Shown in pieces: positions 24,814 to 33,553 of a DNA stretch of 64,000 bases. This DNA is from Leucobacter sp042726155 (lineage in GTDB: Bacteria > Actinomycetota > Actinomycetes > Actinomycetales > Microbacteriaceae). The first letter of the stretch is position 1, and every line of letters starts with the position of its first letter. The position numbers were made by a program, and so were the translations under genes. The stretch lies in the NCBI RefSeq assembly GCF_042726155.1, contig NZ_JBHXHV010000001.1:496001-560000 (forward strand), given 5' to 3'. The notes under the pieces are model-generated. The model was given only the letters and a program-made list of their open reading frames with translations. It was not told where the DNA came from and did no database searches.

Positions 24814-26444
24814 TACTCGGCCCTTCCGATGGTTGCTGCCCAGGGGTAGTACATGTAGTAAATGGAGGGATCGACGCCGGTAATGCGGTCACCGAGCCAG
24901 AGCGAATTCGGTACGTCGAACAGCGGGATCCACGGCAGCTCCTCGCTTGTCAGCCGCTGCGCCTCGGCCGCGAGGTGCGAGCGATCGAACGCGTCATCGG
25001 TCTGCAGGGCCCGGTTCACGATGTCGTCGAACTCGGGGTTCGACCACTTCCCGTAGTTTGAGAACTCACCGGTGCGAAGCACGGCGTACATCTCGAGCGG
25101 GTCGGTGCTTGAGAGATACCAGCGCGTGGTGAAGAGATCGACGCCCTTTAGCGCTTCGGGGTCGGAGAACAGCAGCGTGTAAGCGTTCGGCGTCCGGGTC
25201 TCGATCTCGATGTCGAGTCCGATCTCGTTGCCCGCCGAGGCGACCGCCTGGGAGATCACGTCGAAGGAGGAATCGATCGAGGCCGTCACGTAGGTGATCT
25301 TCGCGCCCTCGGCGCCGGCCTCCTTGACCAGTGCGCGGGCGGCGTCAAGGTCGTAATCGTGATTCGGCAGGTCATCGAACGCCTCGTGTGTCGCCTCGGG
25401 ATCGCCATTGATCCAGACTGATTCGGAGGTGAGGGCGTCGGTCGGCGTTGCGTAGCCCTGAACGGCGGCGCGCACGAGCGCCTCGCGATCCAGCGCCATC
25501 GTGAGTGCCTGACGCACGCGCACATCACCGAGTGGGCCGTCCATGTCTGAGACCACGAGGCTCTGCACCGTCGCGTTGGTGCCGAAGTGCACGGAGCCCG
25601 TGTCGCTCGCCCGCAGCACGTCGATGGCATTGCTCGGCAACGACCAGGCGCCGTCGATTTCGCCGGTCTGCAGCGCGTTCACGCGGGCGTTCGGGTCGTT
25701 CAAGATCACGAACGTCATCTGCTTCGCCTTCGCGCGCAGCTCCGGGTCCCAATAGTCGTCGAAGCGATTGAGCGTGATCGATTCGCCCGAGCGCCACTCG
25801 CCAAACGAGAACGGACCGGTGCAGTTCACCCCGGTTGACTGGTTGCCGTAATCGGCCCCGGCCGCCTCGGTGCTCGCCGCCGACTGAATCACGCCGGGCG
25901 CCGCCGACATCAGCTGATTGAACTGGGAGTCGGGTACAACCGTGCGCACCGTCACCTCGTGGTCGCCCGTCTGCTCGATCGTGTCAACGTTCTTGAAGGT
26001 GTCGTACCAGAACGAGGCGACCTTGGGATCGAGGTGGCGGAGCAACGACACCACCACGTCGTTCGGCGTCATCTCGGTGCCGTCGTGAAATTTCACGCCC
26101 TCCCGGATCGTGTACACCCACGTCAGCGGATCGGGGTGCTCGAAATTCGTCGCGAGGCCGGGCGACACCGAGAGATCTGAGTTCCACCGCAGCAGTGATT
26201 CGCAGACGTTTGAGAGCACCGTGTTGTCGGCGTAGTCAAAGGCGTACGCCGGGTCGAGCGAGTACGGCTCAGTCATGAGTGCCCACGTGAACGAGTCGAT
26301 GTCGCCGACCGGCTGCGGGGTGTGAGCCTCGAGTTCGAAGGTGCCGGCATCGGCTCCCACGGCGCTCTGACCGCAGCCGGCGAGGCCGGCGACGAGCAGG
26401 ATCGCGGTGCCAGCTGCGGCGAGCGCGCGGCGGGGGCGCATCAT
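24813..26444 (-). CDS. ABC transporter substrate-binding lipoprotein, SBP family 5
   Basis: 543 aa. The signal peptide RALAAAGTAILLVAGLAGC ends in lipobox LAGC, so the protein is lipid-anchored outside the membrane. Family 5 (DppA/OppA) features are SLDPAYAFDYADNTVLSNVC, the ATNFEHPDPLTWVYTIREGV strand followed by KFHDGTEMTPNDVV, and VRQALTMALDREALV. It determines the importer's substrate, which is a peptide, opine or similar cation. The neighbouring amidohydrolase suggests the imported compound contains an amide. It overlaps the amidohydrolase stop by 4 bp. Confidence 0.93.
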   Translation of the reverse strand: MMRPRRALAAAGTAILLVAGLAGCGQSAVGADAGTFELEAHTPQPVGDIDSFTWALMTEPYSLDPAYAFDYADNTVLSNVCESLLRWNSDLSVSPGLATNFEHPDPLTWVYTIREGVKFHDGTEMTPNDVVVSLLRHLDPKVASFWYDTFKNVDTIEQTGDHEVTVRTVVPDSQFNQLMSAAPGVIQSAASTEAAGADYGNQSTGVNCTGPFSFGEWRSGESITLNRFDDYWDPELRAKAKQMTFVILNDPNARVNALQTGEIDGAWSLPSNAIDVLRASDTGSVHFGTNATVQSLVVSDMDGPLGDVRVRQALTMALDREALVRAAVQGYATPTDALTSESVWINGDPEATHEAFDDLPNHDYDLDAARALVKEAGAEGAKITYVTASIDSSFDVISQAVASAGNEIGLDIEIETRTPNAYTLLFSDPEALKGVDLFTTRWYLSSTDPLEMYAVLRTGEFSNYGKWSNPEFDDIVNRALQTDDAFDRSHLAAEAQRLTSEELPWIPLFDVPNSLWLGDRITGVDPSIYYMYYPWAATIGRAE

Positions 26445-28159
26445 GCGGGGCCCGCGGTGGTGCTTGCGGTGGCGCTTGCGTCGTCGTGGCCTGTCTCAGC
26501 TGAGCGAGAGTACACGCGCTCGCCGCCGATCCAGGTTTCGTCGACCCTCGCCGTGTGTATTTCCTCCGGCGGGAGATCGAACAGGTTGCGATCGAGGATC
26601 GCGAGGTCGGCGTAGTAGCCGGGCTCGAGGCGGCCGGTGGCGTGGTCGAGATGGTTGATTCGTGCCGTGCCCTGCGTGTACGCGTTCAGCGCCTCGGTCA
26701 GCGTGAGGCGCTGCGAGTCCGGGCCGAGCGGGCGGCGCTCACTGCCCGGCGAGACCCGGTTCACGGCGATGTGGATCGCCTGCACCGGATCCGGGCTCGA
26801 CACCGACCAGTCGCTGCCGGCGGCGAGCCGGGCACCCGACGCGATGAGCTCACCAAAGGGATAGTGGTGCGCCTCGGCGTCGTCGGTTAAGAACGGCAGC
26901 GTGAGGGTGTCGAGCTGCTCTTCATGGCAGGCCCAGAGCGCCTGGATGTTCGCGGTCGCACCGAGCGAGGCGAAGCGCGCCACGTCCTCTGAACGCACGA
27001 CCTGCAGGTGTGCGAGGTGGTGACGGTTGTCGGTCTCGCCGTTTTCGGTGCGGGCGTGCTCGAGCGCGTCGAGCGCGTCGGTGACGGCGCGGTCGCCGAG
27101 TGCGTGGAAGTGCACCTGCATGCCCTCTCGGTCGAGGGCCGTGACGAAGCGCGCCATGTCGCGCGGATCGAAGAACGATATACCGCGATTCTCGGTCGCG
27201 TCGCCGTGGTGGTCGCGGTAGCACTCGTGCATTGCCGCCGTGAAGTTCTCGGCGACGCCGTCGACCATCACCTTGACCGAGGCGAGTGAGAGGCGATCGG
27301 GGTCGCACTGCGCCGCCACCTCGTCTCGGCGGGCGAGGATCGGGTCGAGCTGCGCATCGCCGTCCTCCCGGTTCCACCACTGGGCACCGCGTACGCGCAC
27401 CTTGAGCGCGCCGTCGCTCGCCGCGCGCAGGTACACGGGTACCGTGTCGGGGCTGCCCATGAATTCGCCGACCGCAGCGTCTTGCCACGCGGTGATGCCG
27501 AACGAGACGAGGTGCTGCTGCGCTGCGAGCAGCCCGTCGTAGGCCTGGTCAAGCGTCGGCCGCGGGCGCACGGATCCGAACAGGCTCATCGCGCCCTCGT
27601 GCACCGTGCCAGCGGGGGTTCCGTCTGGCTCGCGCTCGAAGCGGCCGTCGGCCGGGTCGGGTGTAGCTGCCGTGATGCCCGCGAGTTCGAGCGCGCGGGT
27701 GTTCACCCACGCGCCGTGGTGATCACGGTTTTCGAGGAGCACGGGGCGGTCGGGCACGACGGCGTCGAGCTGCTGCCGTGTGGGCGTACCGCCCGGGAAG
27801 GCGTCCATCGACCAGCCGGCACCCAAGATCCACTCGAGGTCGGAGTGGGCGGCGGCGTATGCCGCGATGACTGAGAGCGTCTCGTCAGCGCTGTCGCAGC
27901 CCGAGAGATCGCAGCTGAGCAGCTCGACGCCGGCCATGACGGGATGTACGTGGGCGTCTTGAAATCCGGAGATAAGCAGACGGCCGGCGAGATCGACGCG
28001 GTGAGTTGCCGTCTCCGCGAGTGCGGCTACTTCGGCAGCGTCGGTCGAGAGGATGCGCCCGTCTGCGACGGCGATACCTCCGAACGTGGGGGAATCCTCG
28101 GATCCCGTGTAGACCCAGCCGTGTTCGAACACGGTGTCAGCGGTCGGGGTAAGCGTCAC
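26441..28159 (-). CDS. YtcJ-type amidohydrolase (Amidohydro_3 family)
   Basis: 572 aa from the GTG at 28159 with GAAGGAGG upstream. It is a metal-dependent hydrolase of the amidohydrolase superfamily. The metal site is GFQDAHVHPVMAG (HxH), with ENRDHHGAWVNTRALELAGI, the later His in VHFHALGDRAVTDALDALEH, and ASGARLAAGSDWSVSSPDPV providing the Asp. YtcJ relatives often act on exocyclic amide or imide bonds. It is first in an operon with a complete peptide-type importer, so importer and enzyme probably handle one substrate. A related enzyme is at 33554, in the next locus. Confidence 0.88.
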   Translation of the reverse strand: MTLTPTADTVFEHGWVYTGSEDSPTFGGIAVADGRILSTDAAEVAALAETATHRVDLAGRLLISGFQDAHVHPVMAGVELLSCDLSGCDSADETLSVIAAYAAAHSDLEWILGAGWSMDAFPGGTPTRQQLDAVVPDRPVLLENRDHHGAWVNTRALELAGITAATPDPADGRFEREPDGTPAGTVHEGAMSLFGSVRPRPTLDQAYDGLLAAQQHLVSFGITAWQDAAVGEFMGSPDTVPVYLRAASDGALKVRVRGAQWWNREDGDAQLDPILARRDEVAAQCDPDRLSLASVKVMVDGVAENFTAAMHECYRDHHGDATENRGISFFDPRDMARFVTALDREGMQVHFHALGDRAVTDALDALEHARTENGETDNRHHLAHLQVVRSEDVARFASLGATANIQALWACHEEQLDTLTLPFLTDDAEAHHYPFGELIASGARLAAGSDWSVSSPDPVQAIHIAVNRVSPGSERRPLGPDSQRLTLTEALNAYTQGTARINHLDHATGRLEPGYYADLAILDRNLFDLPPEEIHTARVDETWIGGERVYSRSAETGHDDASATASTTAGPA

Positions 28160-28200
28160 CGCAGCCTCCTTCGGCGTATCTTCTTCGATGCGTGGAGCAC

Positions 28201-28277
28201 ACGCTATGCGACTTGCGACGCAATGTCAACGACGTTGACATTGTCGTTGACATTGCGAGGATCGGCGGGATTACACT
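28201..28277. promoter_or_regulatory. Divergent promoter region with TetR-type operator
   Basis: The arms GCAATGTCAACGAC (28220-28233) and GTCGTTGACATTGC (28243-28256) flank GTTGACATT, giving a 37-bp structure with three TTGACATTG-like units. A minus-35 TTGACA falls inside it in each direction. On the plus strand 28247-28252 is followed 18 bp later by TTACAC. On the minus strand 28229-28224 is followed 17 bp later by TAGCGT. A bound dimer would block both promoters. Confidence 0.75.
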
Positions 28278-28325
28278 GGTGCCGTACCGAAACGAATCGG
28301 CACTGCACAGCAACGGAGGCTGCAC

Positions 28326-28991
28326 GTGACAGCGGAAACGAGCACGAAGCGCGTGCGGCTCGATCAACGCACAATCGTGGAGGCCGTGCTCGAACTCGCG
28401 CGCACCGAGGCGAACACTCGCATCACGATCAAACGCCTCGGCGAACACCTCGGAGTTGACGCCTCGGCGATGTACCGGCACTTCCGCAACAAAGACGAGA
28501 TCGTTCGCGCGACTCTCGATCGGCTGAGCGGGTGGGCGTCAGAGGCTGGCCGCGCCGCCACGGGCACCTGGCGCGAACGCCTCGAAGTGCTCGTGATGCG
28601 CACCGCGGAACTTAGCCTCGAACACCCCGCCATCGCCAAGGAGGGCGCCGTCACCGACCCGGCCGGGCCGGGCGATGCCGCGGCCGTTGAGTTCCTGCTT
28701 GAGATGCTCGTCGAGGCCGGCCTGAGTGGTGACGCGTTGATTCGGTCGTACGCCGCGATCTCCGGCTTCATGCTGGCCCACTCGTCGGCGATGGCGCACG
28801 AGGCCTACAATCGCCACCCCTCCGAGCGTAACGGCTCGATCCCCTGGATCAGTACGTTCGGGCCGATCACCATGAGCGACTTTCCGCTCGTGAATGAGCA
28901 CCGCGATGAGCTGCTCGCCGTCGACGGCATGGCGGTGTACCGCGCCGGCGTCGCCGCGATACTCGACTCGATCGAGCGCGCGGTCTCCTGA
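28326..28991 (+). CDS. TetR/AcrR family transcriptional regulator
   Basis: 221 aa from the GTG at 28326 with GGAGG 7 bp upstream. The N-terminal HTH is VEAVLELARTEANTRITIKR then LGEHLGVDASAMYRHFRNKDEIV, which is TetR-like. The C-terminal ligand domain resembles TetR_C (MLVEAGLSGDALIRSYAAISG). It is divergent from the importer-amidohydrolase operon. The strong palindrome between them is the likely operator, so the protein probably represses both that operon and itself. Confidence 0.9.
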   Translation: MTAETSTKRVRLDQRTIVEAVLELARTEANTRITIKRLGEHLGVDASAMYRHFRNKDEIVRATLDRLSGWASEAGRAATGTWRERLEVLVMRTAELSLEHPAIAKEGAVTDPAGPGDAAAVEFLLEMLVEAGLSGDALIRSYAAISGFMLAHSSAMAHEAYNRHPSERNGSIPWISTFGPITMSDFPLVNEHRDELLAVDGMAVYRAGVAAILDSIERAVS

Positions 28992-29015
28992 GCGCGCTCG
29001 CTGGGTGACTGCGAC

Positions 29016-29098
29016 CTGCGTTCCGCAAGCGATCTGCGTTCGGCAAGCTCGTTTGCCCGACGCGGAGGTTGCAGAACGCAGATCGCTTGCAGAACGCG
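29016..29098. repeat. Class C intergenic palindrome, copy 2
   Basis: The left arm opens CTGCGTTCCGCAAGCGATCT and the right arm contains GCAGATCGCTTGCAGAACGC. It has the same four-unit organisation as the copy at 21097, and it also sits between convergent genes (TetR and PucR stops). Confidence 0.8.
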
Positions 29099-29105
29099 AG
29101 CGACG

Positions 29106-30278
29106 CTACGCCCAGCCCACGACGAGTCGTGCCGCCTCCGCCGGGATGAGCGGATCGACGCCCGTGAGGTCGGCGAAGCGGCGTAGCCGGTTCGCGAGGG
29201 TATTGCGGTGGCAGTAGAGCGCCTCGGCCGACGCTCCGACGCTGCCAGTCTGCAGGTAGCTGCGGGCAGCCTCTTCGAGGCGGGCGCGTTCGGCGGGCGT
29301 GCACCGCGCGAGCGCATCGTGGACATCGGCGAGGATCGGGTTGCCCGAGTCGAGCAGGCCGCGCGCGGCCAGCCGCGCCCAGCCGCGGCTCCACGGCATC
29401 GCCCCGGTTTCGTCGGCGGTGAACACGTGCGCGAGCGCGCCGGCGGTTGCGGCGGCCTGGCGCAGATCGGCGACGCCGTGCTGGGCGACGGTCGCGCCCA
29501 CTCGCAGCGCGCGCGCCTGCGCGCCGATCTCGGCGAGGCGCGATCCGCGGAGCGCCCCCTGCCGCATGAACGCAATCAGCGTGTCGCCGAGATGGTGCGT
29601 GAACACGCGTCCGCCGGCCCGTTCAAGCCCCGAGATGTGCACCCGCAGCGCCGCGATGTCGTCACCGACGGCCGCAACGACCGTGAGCGGCGGATTGTCT
29701 GTGAGTTCGAGCTCGCTCGCGAGCGCCCGCAGCCGCTCGGGCGCGGGCTGCACGTCGTGGAAGAACGCGGCGATGAGACCCTGCCGCACCGACGCCTGCT
29801 CCTCGTTCATGCGCTGCAGCTCCGCGACATACGCCGCCTCGGTCTGGTGCACGTAATCATCGACGATGCGCATCACGATGTTCGTGTGCCGCACGATGAG
29901 TTCCGCGTCATCGGCGGTCGCCGCGCGCGTCAGCGCCTCCCACAGCACCGTGAAGTCGTGGCGAATGGCGGTCATGAGCGAGGTCAGCGGCACCCCGGCG
30001 CGCGCTCGCGAGACGCCGACATCGGTGGCGACGGCCACCGGCTCTGAGAAGCCACCGGCCTGCATCCCCTCGATGAGCGATACGAACGACAGCGTGCCCG
30101 TGCGCCGCAGCTCGGACACCGGAATCGGAGCGGGGGAGTACCCGGGAACCGACACCACGCGGTCGAGAAAGCGATCGGTGAGTGATTCGGGATCGAGCGT
30201 TGCGAGCAGTTCGAGCCAGCGCTCGCGGTCGGCCGCTGTCGGCGTATCGCTGAGCGCATCGGTCGGGCGGGCATCCAT
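29106..30278 (-). CDS. PucR family transcriptional regulator
   Basis: 390 aa from the ATG at 30278; the frame runs further up but without coding character. The C-terminal PucR-type HTH is EEAARSYLQTGSVGASAEAL then YCHRNTLANRLRRFADLTGV, as in CdaR/PucR activators of purine or sugar-acid catabolism. The N-terminal part (SELRRTGTLSFVSLIEGMQA and on) is a sensor-like region, followed by a GGDEF-like degenerate middle segment. It is divergent from the MHS-ThDP-amidohydrolase-M20 operon and is probably its regulator. Confidence 0.88.
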   Translation of the reverse strand: MDARPTDALSDTPTAADRERWLELLATLDPESLTDRFLDRVVSVPGYSPAPIPVSELRRTGTLSFVSLIEGMQAGGFSEPVAVATDVGVSRARAGVPLTSLMTAIRHDFTVLWEALTRAATADDAELIVRHTNIVMRIVDDYVHQTEAAYVAELQRMNEEQASVRQGLIAAFFHDVQPAPERLRALASELELTDNPPLTVVAAVGDDIAALRVHISGLERAGGRVFTHHLGDTLIAFMRQGALRGSRLAEIGAQARALRVGATVAQHGVADLRQAAATAGALAHVFTADETGAMPWSRGWARLAARGLLDSGNPILADVHDALARCTPAERARLEEAARSYLQTGSVGASAEALYCHRNTLANRLRRFADLTGVDPLIPAEAARLVVGWA

Positions 30279-30291
30279 GCGCCCAGTGTAT

Positions 30292-30303
30292 GTGCATATG
30301 CAC
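30292..30303. promoter_or_regulatory. 12-bp perfect palindrome in the PucR/MHS divergent region
   Basis: GTGCATATGCAC lies 14 bp upstream of the PucR start, within the 158-bp gap to the MHS gene. Position and symmetry suggest an operator for autoregulation, but only one copy is seen. Confidence 0.45.
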
Positions 30304-30436
30304 TGGAACCGGCTCCCGATCGGGGGCGAATGGGCACTCCAAATGGGCGGATTCCCTGCGAGGATCGAATACCGGCGCCCACGCAAACGTGCGTGAGCCG
30401 CACTCACGGATCCCGCATCCTCGACGGAGAGAACGC

Positions 30437-31768
30437 ATGAGCGAGACAACGCACACGGCATCGATTGAATACGGTGCCACGCAAGAACTGAGCATCAAGG
30501 ACGCGAACAAGGTCGCGCTCGGTGCCCTGATCGGCACCGCACTCGAGTGGTACGACTTCTTCCTGTTCAGCGCAGCCGCCGCACTGGTCTTCAACGTCCA
30601 GTACTTCACGAGCGAGAACGCGACGGCCGCGGCGCTCGCGTCGTTCGCCACGTTCGGCGTGGGTCTCGCGGCCCGCCCCATTGGCGGTATCATCTTCGGC
30701 CGCATGGGCGATCGGATCGGGCGCCGCAAGGTACTGATGATCACGATCGTCGGTATCGGCCTCGTCACGGGTCTCATCGGCCTGTTGCCCACGTTCGCCG
30801 CGATCGGCGTCGCAGCGCCCATCCTGCTCGTGCTGCTGCGCGTGCTGCAGGGCCTGTTCGTCGGCGGCGAGTGGTCAGGCGCCATGACCCTCGTGGTCGA
30901 GAACGCGCCGCTCCACCTGCGTGCGCGCTACGCCGCGATTCCGCAGATCGGTTCGCCGATCGGCACGATCCTCTCCTCCGGCGGATTCTTCGTCATGACG
31001 CTCATCCTGACGCAGGAGAGCTTTAACTCGTGGGGCTGGCGCATCCCGTTCTTGATTGCCTTCCCGCTGCTGCTCATCGCGATCTACATCCGTTCGAAGC
31101 TCGAAGAGTCACCGGTCTTCCGTCAGCTCGAAGAAGCGGGTCAGATCGATAAGACCCCCGTTGCGAGCACGTTCAAGCACAGCTGGCGCCAGATCATCAT
31201 CGGCATGGCGGCCGCGCTGCTCGGCGTCGGCGGCTTCTACCTCGTCACTGCGTTCTGCGTCTACTACGGCGTGAACGTGCTCGGTTACGACTCGTCGCTG
31301 ATGCTGCTCGGCAGCATGGTCGCCGCAGTCGTCGAGATCTTCGTGCTGCTCTGGGGCGGGGCGCTCGGCGCGAAGTACGGTGCGAGCAAGGTTATTCTGT
31401 GGGGCGGCATCATCTCGGCGGTCGTCGCTATCCCGGTGTTCCTGATGCTCACCTCGGGGAGCCCCGTGCTCGTTGTGCTGTCGATGACGCTCGCCGTGGC
31501 CGCGCTGTCGCTGCCGTACGCAGCGTCTGGCACCGTGCTCACCGGCCTGTTCCCGGCGAAGACTCGCTACACCGGCGTCGGCCTCGCGCAGAACGCAGCC
31601 GGCATGCTCTCGGGTTTCATCCCGCTGCTCGCAACCGGTTTCGTCGCGGCGGCCGCCGATCACTGGTGGCCCGCGGCAGCGATGCTGATCTTCTTGAGCC
31701 TGTTCTCGGCGTTCGCCGGAGCAGTCGCGCCGCGCCTCAGCGTGAATCTGCCCGGGTTTAAGCACTAA
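30437..31768 (+). CDS. MHS-family MFS transporter (metabolite:H+ symporter)
   Basis: 443 aa from the ATG at 30437 with a purine-rich CGGAGAGAA upstream. It has twelve hydrophobic segments. MHS hallmarks are GTALEWYDFFLFSAAAALVF, the loop 2-3 motif GRMGDRIGRRKVLM and RVLQGLFVGGEWSGAMTLVV. Relatives import organic acids such as alpha-ketoglutarate, citrate, shikimate or betaines. It is first in the operon with the ThDP enzyme, amidohydrolase and M20 amidase, so it probably brings in their carboxylated substrate. Confidence 0.9.
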   Translation: MSETTHTASIEYGATQELSIKDANKVALGALIGTALEWYDFFLFSAAAALVFNVQYFTSENATAAALASFATFGVGLAARPIGGIIFGRMGDRIGRRKVLMITIVGIGLVTGLIGLLPTFAAIGVAAPILLVLLRVLQGLFVGGEWSGAMTLVVENAPLHLRARYAAIPQIGSPIGTILSSGGFFVMTLILTQESFNSWGWRIPFLIAFPLLLIAIYIRSKLEESPVFRQLEEAGQIDKTPVASTFKHSWRQIIIGMAAALLGVGGFYLVTAFCVYYGVNVLGYDSSLMLLGSMVAAVVEIFVLLWGGALGAKYGASKVILWGGIISAVVAIPVFLMLTSGSPVLVVLSMTLAVAALSLPYAASGTVLTGLFPAKTRYTGVGLAQNAAGMLSGFIPLLATGFVAAAADHWWPAAAMLIFLSLFSAFAGAVAPRLSVNLPGFKH

Positions 31769-31775
31769 TCAAGCG

Positions 31776-31815
31776 GGCCGGTGCGGATCCCGATGGCAGC
31801 GGATCCGTACCGGCC
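31776..31815 (+). terminator. Hairpin between MHS transporter and ThDP enzyme genes
   Basis: GGCCGGTGCGGATCC and GGATCCGTACCGGCC form a 15-bp stem with one mismatch around a 10-base loop, 8 bp after the transporter stop. A T-rich stretch (TCTTCGTTCTCGTTTT) follows. It probably reduces readthrough within the operon. Confidence 0.7.
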
Positions 31816-31860
31816 TCTTCGTTCTCGTTTTGCAGCAGTATCCCGGAAGGATCGCACCAC

Positions 31861-33543
31861 ATGCCTCAGTCGGCCGGCCATCTCATCGTTCGCACGCTCG
31901 AGGCACACGGGGTGCAGCGCGTCTACGCCGTACCCGGTGAGAGCTACCTCGACGTGCTCGACGGCCTCCACGATTCGACCATCGAGACCGTCGTCTGCAG
32001 GCAAGAGGGCGGTGCCGGATTCATGGCGCTCGCCGAGGGTCGCCTGACGGGGGTGCCCGGCATCGCGATGGTGACCCGCGGGCCGGGCGCCGCGAACGCC
32101 ATGATCGCGATTCACACGGCGTGGCAGGATGCGACGGCAATGGTGCTCTTCGTCGGGCTGATTCCCGTCGCGGATCGAGAGCGCGATTCGTTCCAGGAGT
32201 TCAGTCTCACCGGCTGGTTCGGGTCGACGGCAAAGCGCGTCATGACCATCGACGACGCGGATCGCGCGGGCGAACTCGTTGCCGAAGCCATGCGCATCGC
32301 GGCCGCGGGGCGACCCGGCCCCGTGGTGATCGGCCTGCCAGAAGACGTGCTCGTCGAGCTCACGGCAGCGGCACCGAGCGCCCCGATCGCAGTGCCGAAC
32401 CCGCAGCCCTCGGTAGGCGAGGTCGCCGCGCTGACCGAGCGCCTCGCCCGCGCCGAGCGCCCCGCGTTCGTCGTCGGTGGCGACGGCTGGCAGGGCGGCG
32501 AGGGCCAGGCGGTGCTCGACTTTGCCGAGGCGGCCGGCGTCCCGTTGTTCACGGACTGGCGCGCCTACGATGCAGTGCCCCACTCGGGTGCGGCCTGGGC
32601 TGGCTGGCTGGGGTATGGCCGCGCCGACGCGGTCGCAGACGGCTACGCTGCGGCAGACCTCGTGATCTTCGTGGGGTGCGGCCGATCCGACGTGATGAGC
32701 GACGGCTACCGCCTCGGCTTTGAGGCCGAAACCGTGCTCGTGTCGGTCGACCCCGAAGCGACAATGCACGCCGGTCGCCTCGACCAGCACCTGCTCGCGA
32801 CCCCGGTGGCGTTCGCCGGTGCGCTCGCGGACATCGACACTGCGACAGCTCGGGGCGCGCGCGACGACGCCTGGATGCTCGCTCGCTCGGAAGCACAGGC
32901 GCGATTCGCCGCCCACCGACCCGACGCATCGGTACCCGGCGTCGCGGGAGCCTCAGGCATTCCCGCCGACACCCTGGAGCCCGGCGTTGATCTCGGCATC
33001 GCCTTCGGGGAGCTCGACGACCGGCTCGCGGGCAACGCCGTGCTCACGTTTGGCGCGGGCAACGCGACCATCTGGGCGCACCGCTTCGTCAGACACCTCA
33101 CCCCTGCGAGCCTCGTCGGCGCTCGCAACGGCGCGATGGGCCTCGCGGTTCCCGCGGCAGTCGCCGCGTCGCTCGCCTTCCCGGAGCGCCGCGCGGTCGC
33201 CGTCTGCGGCGATGGTGACTTCATGATGAACGGGCAAGAGCTCGCCACGGCCGTCGCGCACGGCGGCAAGCCGCTGATGATCGTCGTCGACAACGGCATC
33301 TACGGCACGATCGTGCAGCACCAGGAGCGCCACTACCCGGGACGCCCCTCGGGCACCCGCATGGCGAACCCCGACTTCGCCGAGTGGATGCGGGCATTTG
33401 GCGGGCACGGCGAGCGCGTCGAACGCACCCAGGATTTCGCGGCGGCGCTCGACCGCGCGCTCGCCGCCGACGCTCCCGCACTGATTCACGTGCTCATCGC
33501 CGACAGCGTGATGCCGCCCGCTTCATCTGAAATCGCAGCCTGA
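31861..33543 (+). CDS. Thiamine-diphosphate enzyme, acetolactate synthase-like
   Basis: 560 aa, CGGAAGGA before the ATG. The ThDP-enzyme layout is complete. The PYR domain has the catalytic Glu in CRQEGGAGFMALAEGRLTG. The middle domain is near FVVGGDGWQGGEGQAVLDFA. The PP domain has the GDG...NN motif: VCGDGDFMMNGQELATA, then VVDNGIYGTIVQHQERHYPG. The family decarboxylates 2-oxo acids and often ligates the aldehyde unit. It is not clearly IlvB (no ilvN next to it) or glyoxylate carboligase. Setting beside two amide hydrolases and a PucR regulator suggests a catabolic carboligase or decarboxylase, but the reaction is unknown. Confidence 0.85.
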   Translation: MPQSAGHLIVRTLEAHGVQRVYAVPGESYLDVLDGLHDSTIETVVCRQEGGAGFMALAEGRLTGVPGIAMVTRGPGAANAMIAIHTAWQDATAMVLFVGLIPVADRERDSFQEFSLTGWFGSTAKRVMTIDDADRAGELVAEAMRIAAAGRPGPVVIGLPEDVLVELTAAAPSAPIAVPNPQPSVGEVAALTERLARAERPAFVVGGDGWQGGEGQAVLDFAEAAGVPLFTDWRAYDAVPHSGAAWAGWLGYGRADAVADGYAAADLVIFVGCGRSDVMSDGYRLGFEAETVLVSVDPEATMHAGRLDQHLLATPVAFAGALADIDTATARGARDDAWMLARSEAQARFAAHRPDASVPGVAGASGIPADTLEPGVDLGIAFGELDDRLAGNAVLTFGAGNATIWAHRFVRHLTPASLVGARNGAMGLAVPAAVAASLAFPERRAVAVCGDGDFMMNGQELATAVAHGGKPLMIVVDNGIYGTIVQHQERHYPGRPSGTRMANPDFAEWMRAFGGHGERVERTQDFAAALDRALAADAPALIHVLIADSVMPPASSEIAA

Positions 33544-33553
33544 GGAATACGCC

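Noticed and set aside
30279..30461. Longer PucR start at 30461
   Set aside because: The extra 61 codons cover the divergent promoter and palindrome and encode a Cys/Ser/Arg-rich stretch unlike a PucR N-terminus.
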